Source: Aurantimonas sp965217685 (GTDB lineage Bacteria; Pseudomonadota; Alphaproteobacteria; Rhizobiales; Rhizobiaceae). From it: a stretch of 64,000 nt of DNA. The stretch spans positions 4,588,001-4,652,000 of the forward strand of contig CBDCIZ010000003.1 in NCBI GenBank assembly GCA_965217685.1, read 5' to 3'. Shown in pieces: positions 9,833 to 19,241 of the stretch (position 1 is its first letter; each line of letters starts with the position of its first letter). The notes beneath the pieces were generated by a model. It had not been told where the DNA came from. It worked only from the letters and a program-made list of their open reading frames with translations, and did not search any database. Both the position numbers and the translations under genes were made by a program.

Positions 9833-10978
9833 TCAGGGCAGGCGCGTGTAGGCGACCCCGGTTCCGTTCGGGGAGCCGAGCCAGAGCGTGTCGTCCAGGA
9901 TGAGCGCCGAGCTGAGATAGTCGAAACTGGCAGTGCCCGGAAACGCGATCATCGGCGTCACGGCAAGTGTTGCTGGATCGAGCAGCTTGATCGCCTGCGT
10001 TTCATGGCAGGTGGCTGGCGTGGCCGCGCACTTGGGATCCGGCACTGGCCCAGCGAGCAGCAGCTGCCCATCGGGCGACCAGCGAATATTGTCGGTGCGG
10101 ATGCCGGGGCGGATGACGACCGGCGGCTGATAGGTCGCGGCCAGCGCGTAGCGTCGAACCGTGTTCGTGCCGTTGTCGGAGACGAACTTGTAGCGCTGAT
10201 CTGCGGTGACGGCGAGGCCGTTGGGTCCCGACATGTCGGTCCCGGGCAACTTTTTGAAGGTCCCGCCCGGTGTCCAGCTGTAAACGGCACCGGTCACGCG
10301 ACCGGCGTAGAGATCGTCGAAGCTCGTCCCACCATGCAGGAAATCGGTTACGAGAATGCGATCGTCCGGCAACGCGACCACGGCGTTGTTGAACGCACCT
10401 TCGATCGCCGGGACGCAACCAATCCATGTCGCCTTCGGCATTGCGGCGTTCGTGTCGATCTCGAACACCTCGATCGCCTCACGCGCACCGTGACCGACGA
10501 CGAACAGGGTCGCCTTTCCTTGACCTTCGGGACGGATATCTAGCCCGTGCGCCGAGAAGCTGGCGGCGTCCGGCGGAGCCGAGCAGGCAGTATAAGGAGC
10601 GCGTGCTACATTTTCTGGATCGATGGCGACCACAGAGGCCGTGCGGCTCTTGCTATTGATCAGCACGAGATTGCCGCTGAACGGAACAGGATGCTGAAAG
10701 TCGGCAAGGCCACTGCCGATGATCCAGTCCGACCCCGGAATCTGGACAAGATCTTCCGGAGTCGGAACGCCGACGATGAATTGCAGGCTGACCTCGGCTG
10801 TTTGGCCACTATTGCTCTGGGCAGAAACTTCCGCGGGAATTTCGAGGCCCGCGAGGGCGAGGGCCACCGCGACAGCGCGTCTACCTGGAACCTTGGCGCG
10901 ACTATTCCGGCGGCGACGCACTACCGTGGGATAATTTGTGCTCGTTTGTGGAGGAGATTGCGTTCGAAACGAATGCAT
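9833..10978 (-). CDS. Exported SMP-30/gluconolactonase-like beta-propeller protein
   Basis: 381 aa. An N-terminal twin-basic stretch and a hydrophobic segment ending in VSAQS look like a signal peptide, so the protein is probably periplasmic. The remainder has repeated propeller blades with the SMP-30/lactonase signature around MSGPNGLAVTADQRYKFVSDNG (shown here only as its landmark; metal residues Asn and Asp) and IRTDNIRWSPDGQLLLAG. Family members hydrolyse lactones or act as binding proteins. It is the first gene of the minus-strand operon running down to 7335. The split epoxide-hydrolase gene lies upstream on the same strand, and in the uninterrupted state it may have headed the operon. 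Confidence 0.8.
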   Translation of the reverse strand: MHSFRTQSPPQTSTNYPTVVRRRRNSRAKVPGRRAVAVALALAGLEIPAEVSAQSNSGQTAEVSLQFIVGVPTPEDLVQIPGSDWIIGSGLADFQHPVPFSGNLVLINSKSRTASVVAIDPENVARAPYTACSAPPDAASFSAHGLDIRPEGQGKATLFVVGHGAREAIEVFEIDTNAAMPKATWIGCVPAIEGAFNNAVVALPDDRILVTDFLHGGTSFDDLYAGRVTGAVYSWTPGGTFKKLPGTDMSGPNGLAVTADQRYKFVSDNGTNTVRRYALAATYQPPVVIRPGIRTDNIRWSPDGQLLLAGPVPDPKCAATPATCHETQAIKLLDPATLAVTPMIAFPGTASFDYLSSALILDDTLWLGSPNGTGVAYTRLP

Positions 10979-11304
10979 GGCGATCCATCCTGTTCATGGC
11001 ATTTCTGCAACCTAGATGGAGCCGTTCATAAACAGCGGTAAGAGGGCACATTAGTGATACCGCCGATTTTATTAGATCGCTTCAGGAGTCAGCGATGTTG
11101 ATCCTATTGAAAGCCAGACAGCAGCGGATTGATGAATGGCCACCACCTGAGACGGCGCCTGCGATGCTTTGATCCATTTGATCCATATTGGAGAGCACTG
11201 GCTTTATCTTAACGGGTGTTTCTTATGGCGGCTTCGACTGCCATTACGCTTTTGTGCCGAGGAAGGGCTACGGGACGATTCCCACGATGCACTAGCGCTA
11301 ATCG
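10979..11304. other. Gap with no supported gene
   Basis: A 25-codon ORF at 11095-11172 (plus strand) has a good AGGAG upstream but no recognisable features, and it is not counted as a gene. Otherwise nothing is seen. The gap separates the truncated hydrolase from the SMP-30-like operon. Confidence 0.4.
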
Positions 11305-11737
11305 TTAACGGCCGAAGAACTCCACGAGCCGGGCCGCGAAATGACCCGGCTGTTCCTGTTCGATGAAATGACCTGAATCCGCGACGCCCTCATGCTCAAT
11401 ACGCGCGAACAGGGGTGCCAACGTTCGGGGCAGCACCGCCATGACGCCGCCAAGCCCCAGCGCGTACATGACGAACAGCGGCACCTCACTTAAGCCGCGC
11501 GCGGCGCGCTCGCGGTTTGGCTCGGCGTCGCCGAGGAACGCTGCATAGTGCCGGAAAAGCCCGCGCGTCCCTCCCGGTTGCGACCAGCTGGCCAGATAGG
11601 TGCGGAACGTCTCCTGGGAAAGTGTCGCCTGGTTGGCCGTCGCACCGTCGATCAGCGAACGCAGAAAGGCTTCTTCATGCGCCTCGACGAGGAACGCGGC
11701 GGTTTCGACCTGCGCGAAGAAACCGAAATGATAGGAA
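11305..11737 (-). pseudogene. 3' half of an epoxide-hydrolase-like alpha/beta hydrolase gene, severed by insertion
   Basis: Read on the minus strand, an open frame without a start codon begins at the cap-domain sequence SYHFGFFAQVETAAF and ends with the catalytic-histidine region SGHFIEQEQPGHFAARLVEFF, then TAA at 11307-11305. This is the C-terminal part of an alpha/beta hydrolase of the epoxide hydrolase/dehalogenase type. The catalytic Asp-containing N-terminal part is 15 kb away at 26716-27323 on the same strand. The two pieces join in frame at the shared 9 bases (11729-11737 and 26716-26724), giving GGSYHFGFF. It is not expected to be translated now. Confidence 0.85.
11729..11737. repeat. 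9-bp direct repeat, left copy, flanking the 15-kb segment
   Basis: TGATAGGAA, identical to 26716-26724. It is part of the coding sequence of the split hydrolase (minus strand TTCCTATCA, coding S-Y-H). The coding halves fuse in frame if one copy is kept, as expected for a target-site duplication. Confidence 0.75.
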
Positions 11738-11929
11738 ATATTAAGTCGTCGTCAGGGACCGTGTCTCGGACTCATTCCGGCAGCCGCAGGCCATAACTTA
11801 TCCTGTCATTGCCAATCATACGATAAATGTCAGTCTTGCAGCGCGTTCGCGGACACGAATAAGACCACGGCAAATCAGGCGCAATGTCAATGCGCAAAAG
11901 ATAAAAACTACCCGTGGGGAGGACTCAAA

Positions 11930-14197
11930 ATGCACTCAGCAGCTCTTATCGTTAAATATATGCTTGGCACAGCCGTAGCAGGGCTGCCGATCTGGAATTG
12001 CGTTGCAGCTGCGCAGACGCCCGCTCAATCCGTGCTAAATCCGGGAACTGCGGCAATATCAAGCGCGACCGCCGCGGGTCAGGTGGAGCAAGCGCCGGTA
12101 TCGTCTTCCTCTGACACGCCGGCCAGCCAAGCCGACGCCACTGGCGCCGACATCATCGTGACCGCACAGAAGCGCGGCCAACGCCTCCAAGATGTTCCCT
12201 TAGCCGTCACCGCGCTAGGTTCCGAACAAATCGCTAATGCTGGTGTTCAGAATATCACAGCTCTCCAGGGTATCGTCTCAAATACCCAGGTCTCTGCAGC
12301 CCTAGGCGTCACCTCTGTCTTCCTACGTGGGGTCGGCACAAACTCGGTCGAGGTCGGCAGTAACCCCAGCATCGCTTATCACGTCGACGGCGTTTACATC
12401 TCGCGCCCGCGGGCGCAAATTGTCGGCTTCTTTGATGTGGACCGAGTAGAAGTCGTGAAAGGACCCCAGGGAGACCTTTACGGACGCAACGCCACTGGCG
12501 GCTCAATCAATGTGATCACCAATGAGCCAACCCGTGACATCAGCGGCGGCGCAAAGCTGACCTATGGCAATTACAACAGCCGCACGGTGGAAGCCGCGTT
12601 GAGCGGCCCACTGGTTGGAGACGTCGTTACGGCCCGTATTGCGGGGGTTTATCGTGCCCACGACGGTTACGGCAAAAATATCGTGACCGGGAACGATGTT
12701 GACGCTCAGAAGGAATATGGCGCGCGCGCACGCGTTCGGGTGAAGCCAAATGACAGCTTCGACCTCGATCTGTCCGCCGACTATTATCGAGCAAACGACA
12801 GCTTGGCTGGATGGCACTATGTCGGCCAGGCGAATCCGTTCGTACCCTTGCTGGCGGTCGTGCGCGGCGGTGTGGTGCCCACTTCGGTACGCGACATAGC
12901 CTCCGACTATGACCCGCACCGCTTCGTCGAGACCTATGGCTTCGCGGCGACCGCCAGCGTTAACCTATCGCCCGAGGTCTCCTTCAAATCCATCACAGGG
13001 TATCGCAACCTGAAGTCGGCTTTGTTGACCGACCTCTCCGGCGGCAGTGTGCTGGGTGTAACGTTGAATACGCTCGAGAACAGTCAGCAGTTCAGCCAAG
13101 AGTTCCAAGCTGCGGTTGACCACGGCCCAGTTAATGCGATCCTCGGCGCGTATTACTTTGACGAGAAGATAAACGGCGGGTCATTTATTGCCGTCAACCG
13201 TCTTTCCTTTCTTGGCCCGCCCTTCTCCCCGACAGCGCAGATCGCCAATCAGGGCAACACTTCGACTGAGGCCTACGCGGTTTTTGGGCATGCCGAGTAT
13301 GAGATTCTGCCGGGCCTAAAGCTTATTGGTGGCCTCAGGTACAGCTATGAAAAGCGCCGTATGAGCGGTTCTGCTTCATTTCCCTTCTTCATCCCCGCCA
13401 GCGGTGCCAAGGCCTGGAGTGCCGTTACACCGAAAGCGACTGTGCAATATGAGCCCAATCACAACCTAACCTTCTACGCGACTGCGTCGCGCGGGTTCAA
13501 GAGTGGAGCGTTCCAGCTCGGCATTTCGTCCACGCCGTTGAACCCAGAATATATTTGGGACTACGAAGCTGGTGTGAAGGCTCGGACGTCGGATGGTACA
13601 CTCCAGGGAAGCTTTGCCGTGTTTCGGTATGATTACAGTGACTTGGTAGTTACACGGGTGATCAACAACTCGAATTTTAGCGAGAATGCAGCCAGCGCTA
13701 CAATCAACGGCTTCGAAGCGGACGTGCTCATGCGCCCATCGCAAGCGTTCTCCGTATCGGCTTCCTTCGGCTATCTTGACGCTAAATATGGGGGCTACAC
13801 AACAGCCGATCCGGTGTTTCCTGCTCGCGGCATTCAGGATCTACGCGGTAACAACCTCACCAATGCGCCCAAATTTACCACTCGGGTAGCCGCAACATAC
13901 GAACCCCTCATAGGCTCCCGTCGTGCCACACTCTCGGCGGATGTTGCATTTCAGAGCGCGATATATTTCACGCCGTTTAATGCGCGCAACTCCTACCAGC
14001 CCGCTAACACGATCATAAATGCTCGGGCGGCCTACCCGCTCACCGATAAAATTCAGCTGGGAATATACGGACGCAACCTGACCAACGAGACAGTGCAGAC
14101 AGCATCACTAATCACCGCTGGATTTTTCGGCTTTGGTGAACTGGCGGCGCTAAACGAGCCGCGCTCTTATGGGTTGGAGGTCAGCCTCAAATGGTAA
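11930..14197 (+). CDS. TonB-dependent outer-membrane receptor
   Basis: 755 aa. A signal peptide is followed by the plug domain beginning near GADIIVTAQKRGQRLQDVP and containing GPQGDLYGRNATGGSINVI. A large beta-barrel ends in aromatic residues (SLKW), the usual outer-membrane assembly signal. Such receptors take up scarce or bulky compounds with energy from TonB. ATG 11930 follows GGGGAGGA. The stop overlaps the next gene by 7 bases, tying receptor and periplasmic metallo-hydrolase together. It probably imports the aromatic substrate of the operon at 16490-26388 (inference). Codon use looks less GC-rich than in the flanking cargo. Confidence 0.95.
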   Translation: MHSAALIVKYMLGTAVAGLPIWNCVAAAQTPAQSVLNPGTAAISSATAAGQVEQAPVSSSSDTPASQADATGADIIVTAQKRGQRLQDVPLAVTALGSEQIANAGVQNITALQGIVSNTQVSAALGVTSVFLRGVGTNSVEVGSNPSIAYHVDGVYISRPRAQIVGFFDVDRVEVVKGPQGDLYGRNATGGSINVITNEPTRDISGGAKLTYGNYNSRTVEAALSGPLVGDVVTARIAGVYRAHDGYGKNIVTGNDVDAQKEYGARARVRVKPNDSFDLDLSADYYRANDSLAGWHYVGQANPFVPLLAVVRGGVVPTSVRDIASDYDPHRFVETYGFAATASVNLSPEVSFKSITGYRNLKSALLTDLSGGSVLGVTLNTLENSQQFSQEFQAAVDHGPVNAILGAYYFDEKINGGSFIAVNRLSFLGPPFSPTAQIANQGNTSTEAYAVFGHAEYEILPGLKLIGGLRYSYEKRRMSGSASFPFFIPASGAKAWSAVTPKATVQYEPNHNLTFYATASRGFKSGAFQLGISSTPLNPEYIWDYEAGVKARTSDGTLQGSFAVFRYDYSDLVVTRVINNSNFSENAASATINGFEADVLMRPSQAFSVSASFGYLDAKYGGYTTADPVFPARGIQDLRGNNLTNAPKFTTRVAATYEPLIGSRRATLSADVAFQSAIYFTPFNARNSYQPANTIINARAAYPLTDKIQLGIYGRNLTNETVQTASLITAGFFGFGELAALNEPRSYGLEVSLKW

Positions 14198-15228
14198 AAT
14201 CGCGCTTTCAGTACAAACTCTCGCTGAACCGGCCCGGCGCTTTGTTCCTAGCCGGCCTGCTCCTGATTTCTCCCGGATTCGGCGGCGCGTCTATGAAACG
14301 TCCGGCCACGGAGAGCCTCCGTAGCGCTAAGGGTACGCAAATCATAACGCTCGGAACCTCTGGAGGCCCAATCGTTCGGGTCAGGCGCGCGTCGGAAGCG
14401 ACACTTTTGGTCGTCGACGGCAGAGTTTATATGATCGATTGCGGTGAGGGAGCAGTTCGACGGCTGGTCGAGGCGGGATTCTCGCCAAGCGACGTAGGCA
14501 AGCTATTCCTGACGCACCAGCATATGGACCATGTCCTGGATCTGCCGTCGTTGCTGGCCTATGACTGGCAGTTCGACGATCGACGCAAGATCGATGTATT
14601 CGGCCCCGCGGGCGTCTCCATGACGGTTGCCGCAGCGCTACAGTTCCTTGAAGTTGGTGAAAAGCTTTTCTCACCCCAAATGCCGCCACACCCGCCGATG
14701 AGGGAGATAGTGCACGTTACGGAGCTGGGTGCGATAACGCAGCCGACCGAAGTGTACAAAGACGATAAGGTAAGAGTGCTGGCTGTCGAGAACAGCCACT
14801 ACAGCCAACTACCGCCGACCGGCCTTCCCTTCGTCCCTCGGTCCTATTCCTACAGATTTGAGACTGCGACGCGCACCGTCGTCTTCACCGGCGATACAGG
14901 ACCTAGCGCCGCCTTAACCGCGCTTGCCAAGGGTGCCGATGTGCTAGTGAGCGAAGTCGTCCAGCCCGATGCCATGATCAGCTATCTACGGAAGAAAACC
15001 AACGGCGATGAGCGCGCGCTGGCAAGAGTGATCGATCATTTGCGACACGAACATCTTACGCCCGATGAAGTCGGCAAATTGGCGGCCGCCGCTGCGGTGA
15101 AGAAAGTAGTCCTAAGTCATATCGTGCCAGGAGCGGACGACGAGACATCCGAACGTCCCTATGTGGTGGGAATCAAGCGCTATTTCAAAGGCTCGATCAA
15201 AGTCGCCCGAGATTTGGCAGCTTATTAA
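14191..15228 (+). CDS. Exported metallo-beta-lactamase-fold hydrolase
   Basis: 345 aa. A hydrophobic N-terminal segment (about residues 15-33) points to export or membrane anchoring. The zinc motif HQHMDH (HxHxDH) follows a conserved Asp-Cys-Gly-Glu turn; further metal ligands are likely in FTGDTG and in VLSHIVPG near the C-terminus. It resembles the arylsulfatase/RNase Z-like group of the MBL superfamily; the reaction could be ester, sulfate or lactone hydrolysis. Translational overlap with the receptor (ATGGTAA) suggests that it processes the imported compound in the periplasm. Confidence 0.85.
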   Translation: MVKSRFQYKLSLNRPGALFLAGLLLISPGFGGASMKRPATESLRSAKGTQIITLGTSGGPIVRVRRASEATLLVVDGRVYMIDCGEGAVRRLVEAGFSPSDVGKLFLTHQHMDHVLDLPSLLAYDWQFDDRRKIDVFGPAGVSMTVAAALQFLEVGEKLFSPQMPPHPPMREIVHVTELGAITQPTEVYKDDKVRVLAVENSHYSQLPPTGLPFVPRSYSYRFETATRTVVFTGDTGPSAALTALAKGADVLVSEVVQPDAMISYLRKKTNGDERALARVIDHLRHEHLTPDEVGKLAAAAAVKKVVLSHIVPGADDETSERPYVVGIKRYFKGSIKVARDLAAY

Positions 15229-15262
15229 CCGTTAGCTCATTGTAGCTGAAAGAACCGGGAAC

Positions 15263-15367
15263 ATGCATTACGATAATTCAATCACTGAGTGCGGGTTCTG
15301 GCAGCTCTGTATGATGTCAGGTGCAGCCCTCGTGATCTCTTTGATTATCGTGCTCCTCATCCTCTAA
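15263..15367 (+). CDS. Candidate 34-aa membrane peptide
   Basis: A short ORF starts 34 bases after the metallo-hydrolase stop. It has a polar N-terminal half (MHYDNSITECGFWQLC) and a hydrophobic tail rich in Ile, Leu and Val that would span a membrane once. The upstream sequence CCGGGAAC is only a weak ribosome site. The composition is typical of small single-pass proteins, but no family is recognised and chance cannot be excluded. Confidence 0.35.
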   Translation: MHYDNSITECGFWQLCMMSGAALVISLIIVLLIL

Positions 15368-15447
15368 CGGGTAGCGAACAGTCCAACCGATTGAGCGAAT
15401 AGCGCAGTCACGCTAACGCTTGATGATTACCGGTCTGGATGAGCAAT

Positions 15448-16332
15448 CTACCTGGATGCTTTCTTTGCAGCCCCGCGCTTTCGACGATGGGGAGACGTCG
15501 TCCCGATCTTTGCCGCCAGCCTGTCAGCGACATCATGATCGACGAGGAACACGACGAGCCACGCGTCGATCATCGCCGGTATCGTAAATGTCAGCACCTC
15601 CGCTGACACCCGGCCAAACTCACTGTGGTGGACGATCTGTCGCGCCTCGAAAATATCCGCGACTTCGTACCGATTCCAAACTCTCCGGAAATCCTCACTT
15701 TCGTCCATCAGCTGTCGGACAAGGTCCTTAAACCAATCGTTTTGAGACGAGAAATGAGGCGACGCCCGCAACCGCCCGACTAACAGGCGCGCATACGCCT
15801 CCCAATCGGCGTCCGGCATCGTACGCTTGCCTTTGAACGTCTGCCAAAGCGTGTTGCGGGCGTGCCCGCCGTCCAGCGCATCGGAATCTGTTTCGAAGAA
15901 AATATCCGCAGCGTCGTTCCATACCAGCCAGTCCCACTGCTTGTTGGCAATGAGCGCCGGACGCGGGTTCAGCAGCTCGACCATCGTCCTGAGGCCGGGG
16001 CTGACGGTCTTCGAGGACACCACGAACTCCGCGGGCGGGTGACGCCCCGACAGAAAGAACAGATGCTGCGCCTCCGCAGGTGTTAGCTTCAGCGCGACGG
16101 CGAGGCTGCGCAGGAGGTGGTCGGACGGGTTGATGTCGCGGCCTTGCTCCAGTGCGGTATACCAGGACACCCCGACCCCGGCAAGATCGGCAAGCTCCTC
16201 GCGACGCAACCCAGGTGTCCGCCTGCGCCGGCCGTCAGACAATCCTACGTCCTTGGGCTGCAACCGCGCCCGCTTGGCTCGCAAGAAATCAGCCAACGAG
16301 CCTTCCTTGATGTCGTGCGAGTCACTTACCAT
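15448..16332 (-). CDS. XRE-family regulator with MmyB-like ligand-binding domain
   Basis: 294 aa. An N-terminal helix-turn-helix (about residues 12-85, with RTPGLRREELADLAGVGVSW) is followed by a C-terminal MmyB-like domain containing NKQWDWLVWNDAA. Proteins of this class bind small ligands and usually control adjacent catabolic or SDR genes. ATG 16332 is used; the longer frame to 16629 would overlap the divergent hydroxylase gene. It is transcribed away from the catabolic operon, with 157 bases between start codons, and is the obvious candidate for its regulator. Confidence 0.88.
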   Translation of the reverse strand: MVSDSHDIKEGSLADFLRAKRARLQPKDVGLSDGRRRRTPGLRREELADLAGVGVSWYTALEQGRDINPSDHLLRSLAVALKLTPAEAQHLFFLSGRHPPAEFVVSSKTVSPGLRTMVELLNPRPALIANKQWDWLVWNDAADIFFETDSDALDGGHARNTLWQTFKGKRTMPDADWEAYARLLVGRLRASPHFSSQNDWFKDLVRQLMDESEDFRRVWNRYEVADIFEARQIVHHSEFGRVSAEVLTFTIPAMIDAWLVVFLVDHDVADRLAAKIGTTSPHRRKRGAAKKASR

Positions 16333-16403
16333 CACGCCGGCTATCCTATGAGTCTCAAACCTACGTTGATCGCAGGTCTTGTCCCAATTTCGAGGGGTAA
16401 ATA

Positions 16404-16435
16404 GCAACCGTTGGCAAGAAAACGCAAATGGTTGC
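16404..16435. promoter_or_regulatory. Possible operator between the XRE regulator and the catabolic operon
   Basis: GCAACC (16404-16409) and GGTTGC (16430-16435) form an inverted repeat with a 20-base spacer in the divergent promoter region. The arms are short, so this is only a candidate binding site. Confidence 0.3.
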
Positions 16436-16489
16436 CGGTCGCTCGAAAACTGGTGCCTTTGACGAAAATAGCACTCGGGAGAGCGGTCC

Positions 16490-18286
16490 GTGAATGTAGA
16501 TGTTCTGATCGTTGGTTCCGGTCCTGCCGGAGCAGCAACTGCGATGTTCCTCAGCAAGTATGGGATCCGCGCGCTTGTCATATCTCGTAATCGCGGCACT
16601 GCCGACACGCCCCGCGCCCACATAGTCAATCAACGCACCATGGAATCGCTGCGCGACGCGGGGCTGGAGGAGGACTGTCTTGCGGTCGCCTCGCCTGGGC
16701 AACGGATCGCGAACACCTTTTGGCTGCGCGGCCTCGCGGGCGACGAGCTGGCCCGCCAATGGGCGTGGGGCAACAACCCGACACGCATGGGAGACGTGCT
16801 CACTGCCAGCCCGTGTTCCTTCGCCGATTTGCCACAAAGCAAAATGGAACCCATTTTGCTCGCCGAAACGACCCGGCTTGGCTCAAGCGTACGATTTGAG
16901 ACGGAATTGCTATCCTTCGAGCAGGACGATGACGGTGTCACGGCAAAGCTGCTGGACGGCGTAGACCAGCAAGAAATCAAGGTTCATGCCAAGTACCTAA
17001 TCGGCGCCGACGGGGCGAACAGCCGGGTCGTCGAGCAATTAGGGCTTGAACTCGTCGGCAATGGCGGCCTGGGGTCGGCGTACAACATCCTGTGTGACAT
17101 GGATCTCTCAGCCTACACTGCGCACCGTCAGGGTTCGCTGTACATGATCCTGCAGGCCGGCGTCGCCGAATGGGCGGGTCCTGTCGTACTTCGCATGGTA
17201 CGCCCTTGGAATAAATGGCTCGTCGCGATCTTTATTCCCCCGAGCTACGCGGGCCCCGAACCCACCACGGACCAGTTGCGCGAGCGCATCCGGCAGGCGA
17301 TTGGCGATCCCGCGGCGCACGATCTGTCGATCGAAGTCCTCAGCGTATCGAAGTGGTCGATCAACGACATCCACGCGACCGGTCTTTCGGTGGGACGCGT
17401 CCACTGCATGGGCGATGCGGTCCACCGCCATCCGCCCGCGGCCGCACTCGGGTCTAACACCTGCATCCAAGATGGCTTCAATCTCGCCTGGAAGCTGGCG
17501 CTGGTTCTCAAAGGCACTGCGCACCCCCGCTTGCTCGACAGTTATGACGCGGAGCGACAACCGGTTGCCAAGCAGATCGTTGCGCGCGCGAACTTGAGCA
17601 TGTGGCAGGGCAATACGTTCAACGATTTCCTAGGCGGCGGGCTCTTCAACTTTTACAGCGAAGCCGATGTCGATGCTAAGCTGTCCACCGAAGACGGTCG
17701 CCTCGCGCTGCGGCAACATCTGCTCGACACCCGGTACAACGGCGAGGCGCACGGCGTCGAGCTAGCGCGCTCATATCGCTCGGAGGCGATCGCGGACGAC
17801 ACGGCCGACCCGGCGAGCGCGGGATCGTCGGGGCTGGATACCGAGCTATTCTACCGGCCTAGCACCCGTCCAGGGTCGGCCCTCCCCCATGGCTGGTTGG
17901 TGACCCGCCGCCCGGGCCCGCTTGTGTCGACGCTCGATTTAGCGGGAAAGACGCGCTTCTTCCTATTTTCGTCGCACGGAGGCGAAGCCTGGAAGCAGGC
18001 GGCGCAACAGGTCTCGTACGACACCGGAGTTGCCATCGACGTCGCGCTTGTCGGCCCTGGGCTCGACTTCGAAGATCCCTATCTCGACTGGTTCAACGTT
18101 CGCGAGATCGAAGATGACGGCTGCGTCCTCGTACGCCCAGACCTCATCGTCGGTTGGCGCGCCAGCACGATGCCAGCGGATCCTGTCGCCGCCCTATCCG
18201 GAGCTATGGCAAAACTGCTCGGCTGGACGGCGGAAAACGAGAGCAAAGCGCGGATTACCAGCGCGATGGAGAGCACCGATGCCTGA
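16490..18286 (+). CDS. FAD-dependent aromatic hydroxylase (PheA/TfdB family)
   Basis: 598 aa, the usual size for single-component phenol or 2,4-dichlorophenol hydroxylases. The FAD motif GSGPAG is at residues 10-15, the mid-protein YLIGADGANS is the DG motif, and GRVHCMGDAVHRHPP is the GD motif contacting the FAD ribose. A C-terminal thioredoxin-like domain, typical of this group, occupies the last 150 residues. It would use NAD(P)H and O2 to add an ortho hydroxyl to a phenol. It starts with GTG at 16490 and heads the operon; its stop overlaps the dioxygenase start by 8 bases, so hydroxylation and ring cleavage are coupled. Confidence 0.9.
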   Translation: MNVDVLIVGSGPAGAATAMFLSKYGIRALVISRNRGTADTPRAHIVNQRTMESLRDAGLEEDCLAVASPGQRIANTFWLRGLAGDELARQWAWGNNPTRMGDVLTASPCSFADLPQSKMEPILLAETTRLGSSVRFETELLSFEQDDDGVTAKLLDGVDQQEIKVHAKYLIGADGANSRVVEQLGLELVGNGGLGSAYNILCDMDLSAYTAHRQGSLYMILQAGVAEWAGPVVLRMVRPWNKWLVAIFIPPSYAGPEPTTDQLRERIRQAIGDPAAHDLSIEVLSVSKWSINDIHATGLSVGRVHCMGDAVHRHPPAAALGSNTCIQDGFNLAWKLALVLKGTAHPRLLDSYDAERQPVAKQIVARANLSMWQGNTFNDFLGGGLFNFYSEADVDAKLSTEDGRLALRQHLLDTRYNGEAHGVELARSYRSEAIADDTADPASAGSSGLDTELFYRPSTRPGSALPHGWLVTRRPGPLVSTLDLAGKTRFFLFSSHGGEAWKQAAQQVSYDTGVAIDVALVGPGLDFEDPYLDWFNVREIEDDGCVLVRPDLIVGWRASTMPADPVAALSGAMAKLLGWTAENESKARITSAMESTDA

Positions 18287-19217
18287 CATGAACATCATTA
18301 CCCATCTTCGGCACGTCGGCTTCGCGATGCCCCAACTCGAAGAACAAAGGCACTTCTACGCCGACCAGTGGGGCCTGACCGAGGTCGCGGAACAAAACGG
18401 CGTGTATTATCTCGCGGCTGCGGGTTCGCCCGAGCAGTATGTCATTCGTTTGCGTGAAGACGAGCGCAAGCGCGCGGATCTCATTGCGTTCGGCGCCTCG
18501 GATCGCGCGGAGATCGACAGGCTTCACGCCCATCTTGAGTCTCGCGGTGTCCGAATGATCGCGGCCCCGCACGAGCTCCAAACCCCGGGAGGCGGCTACG
18601 GCATCAGGTTCTTCGACTGCGATGGTCGCGCCGTCGAGGTATCAGCCGACATCAAGGAGCGTACGTATCGTGACCTGAAGGAGGGCGAATCTATTCCGGT
18701 GCAGCTCTCGCACTGCGTCATCAACTCGCCGACACCCGATGAGACGGTTGAGTGGTACAAAGATAACCTTGGTTTCCAAGTCGTCGAAACCGGCGAGGCC
18801 TATGGCCGCACCATGCTCTGGTTCATGCGGTGCAAACATCCGCAACACCACGTCTTGGGCGTTGCGATGGCTCCGCACGTCGCCATGCATCATGTGTCTT
18901 TCGACATGCGCGGAATCGACGAATTCTTGCAGGGTGTTGGGCGAATGCGCCGGGGCGGCGGGAAGCTCGTCTGGGGCCCCGGCCGCCACAAGAACGGCGA
19001 GAACACCTTCGCATACTTCTTGGATGAAGCGGGGAACATCGTCGAGTACACGACTGGAATGAGCCACGTCGACGAGGCTTGGGAGCCTTTGCACCGAGAC
19101 ATCACCGACCCTGCCGTCATCGATACTTGGGGTACATCCAACCCTTACAGTGAAGAAATCATGCAGCAGTTGTTCAACACTCCCGATGAGGGGCTGTTTT
19201 CCGCTCCACCAGCCTGA
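18279..19217 (+). CDS. Extradiol ring-cleavage dioxygenase (VOC family), first copy
   Basis: 312 aa with two vicinal-oxygen-chelate modules, as in 2,3-dihydroxybiphenyl or catechol 2,3-dioxygenases. Predicted iron ligands are His145 (LSHCVINSP), His204 or 205 (MHHVSFDM) and Glu256 (GNIVEYTTG), all in the second module. It should open a catechol-type ring next to one hydroxyl (meta cleavage). ATG 18279 follows GGAGA and lies inside the end of the hydroxylase gene. A second, diverged enzyme of the same architecture closes the operon at 25402, so there may be two cleavage steps or two substrates. Confidence 0.88.
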   Translation: MPDMNIITHLRHVGFAMPQLEEQRHFYADQWGLTEVAEQNGVYYLAAAGSPEQYVIRLREDERKRADLIAFGASDRAEIDRLHAHLESRGVRMIAAPHELQTPGGGYGIRFFDCDGRAVEVSADIKERTYRDLKEGESIPVQLSHCVINSPTPDETVEWYKDNLGFQVVETGEAYGRTMLWFMRCKHPQHHVLGVAMAPHVAMHHVSFDMRGIDEFLQGVGRMRRGGGKLVWGPGRHKNGENTFAYFLDEAGNIVEYTTGMSHVDEAWEPLHRDITDPAVIDTWGTSNPYSEEIMQQLFNTPDEGLFSAPPA

Positions 19218-19241
19218 CTTGCTCTCTTGAGGACCGATCCG

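Noticed and set aside
11095..11172. 25-codon ORF with AGGAG upstream
   Set aside because: Too short, polar, no membrane segment or family pattern; a chance ribosome site is likely.
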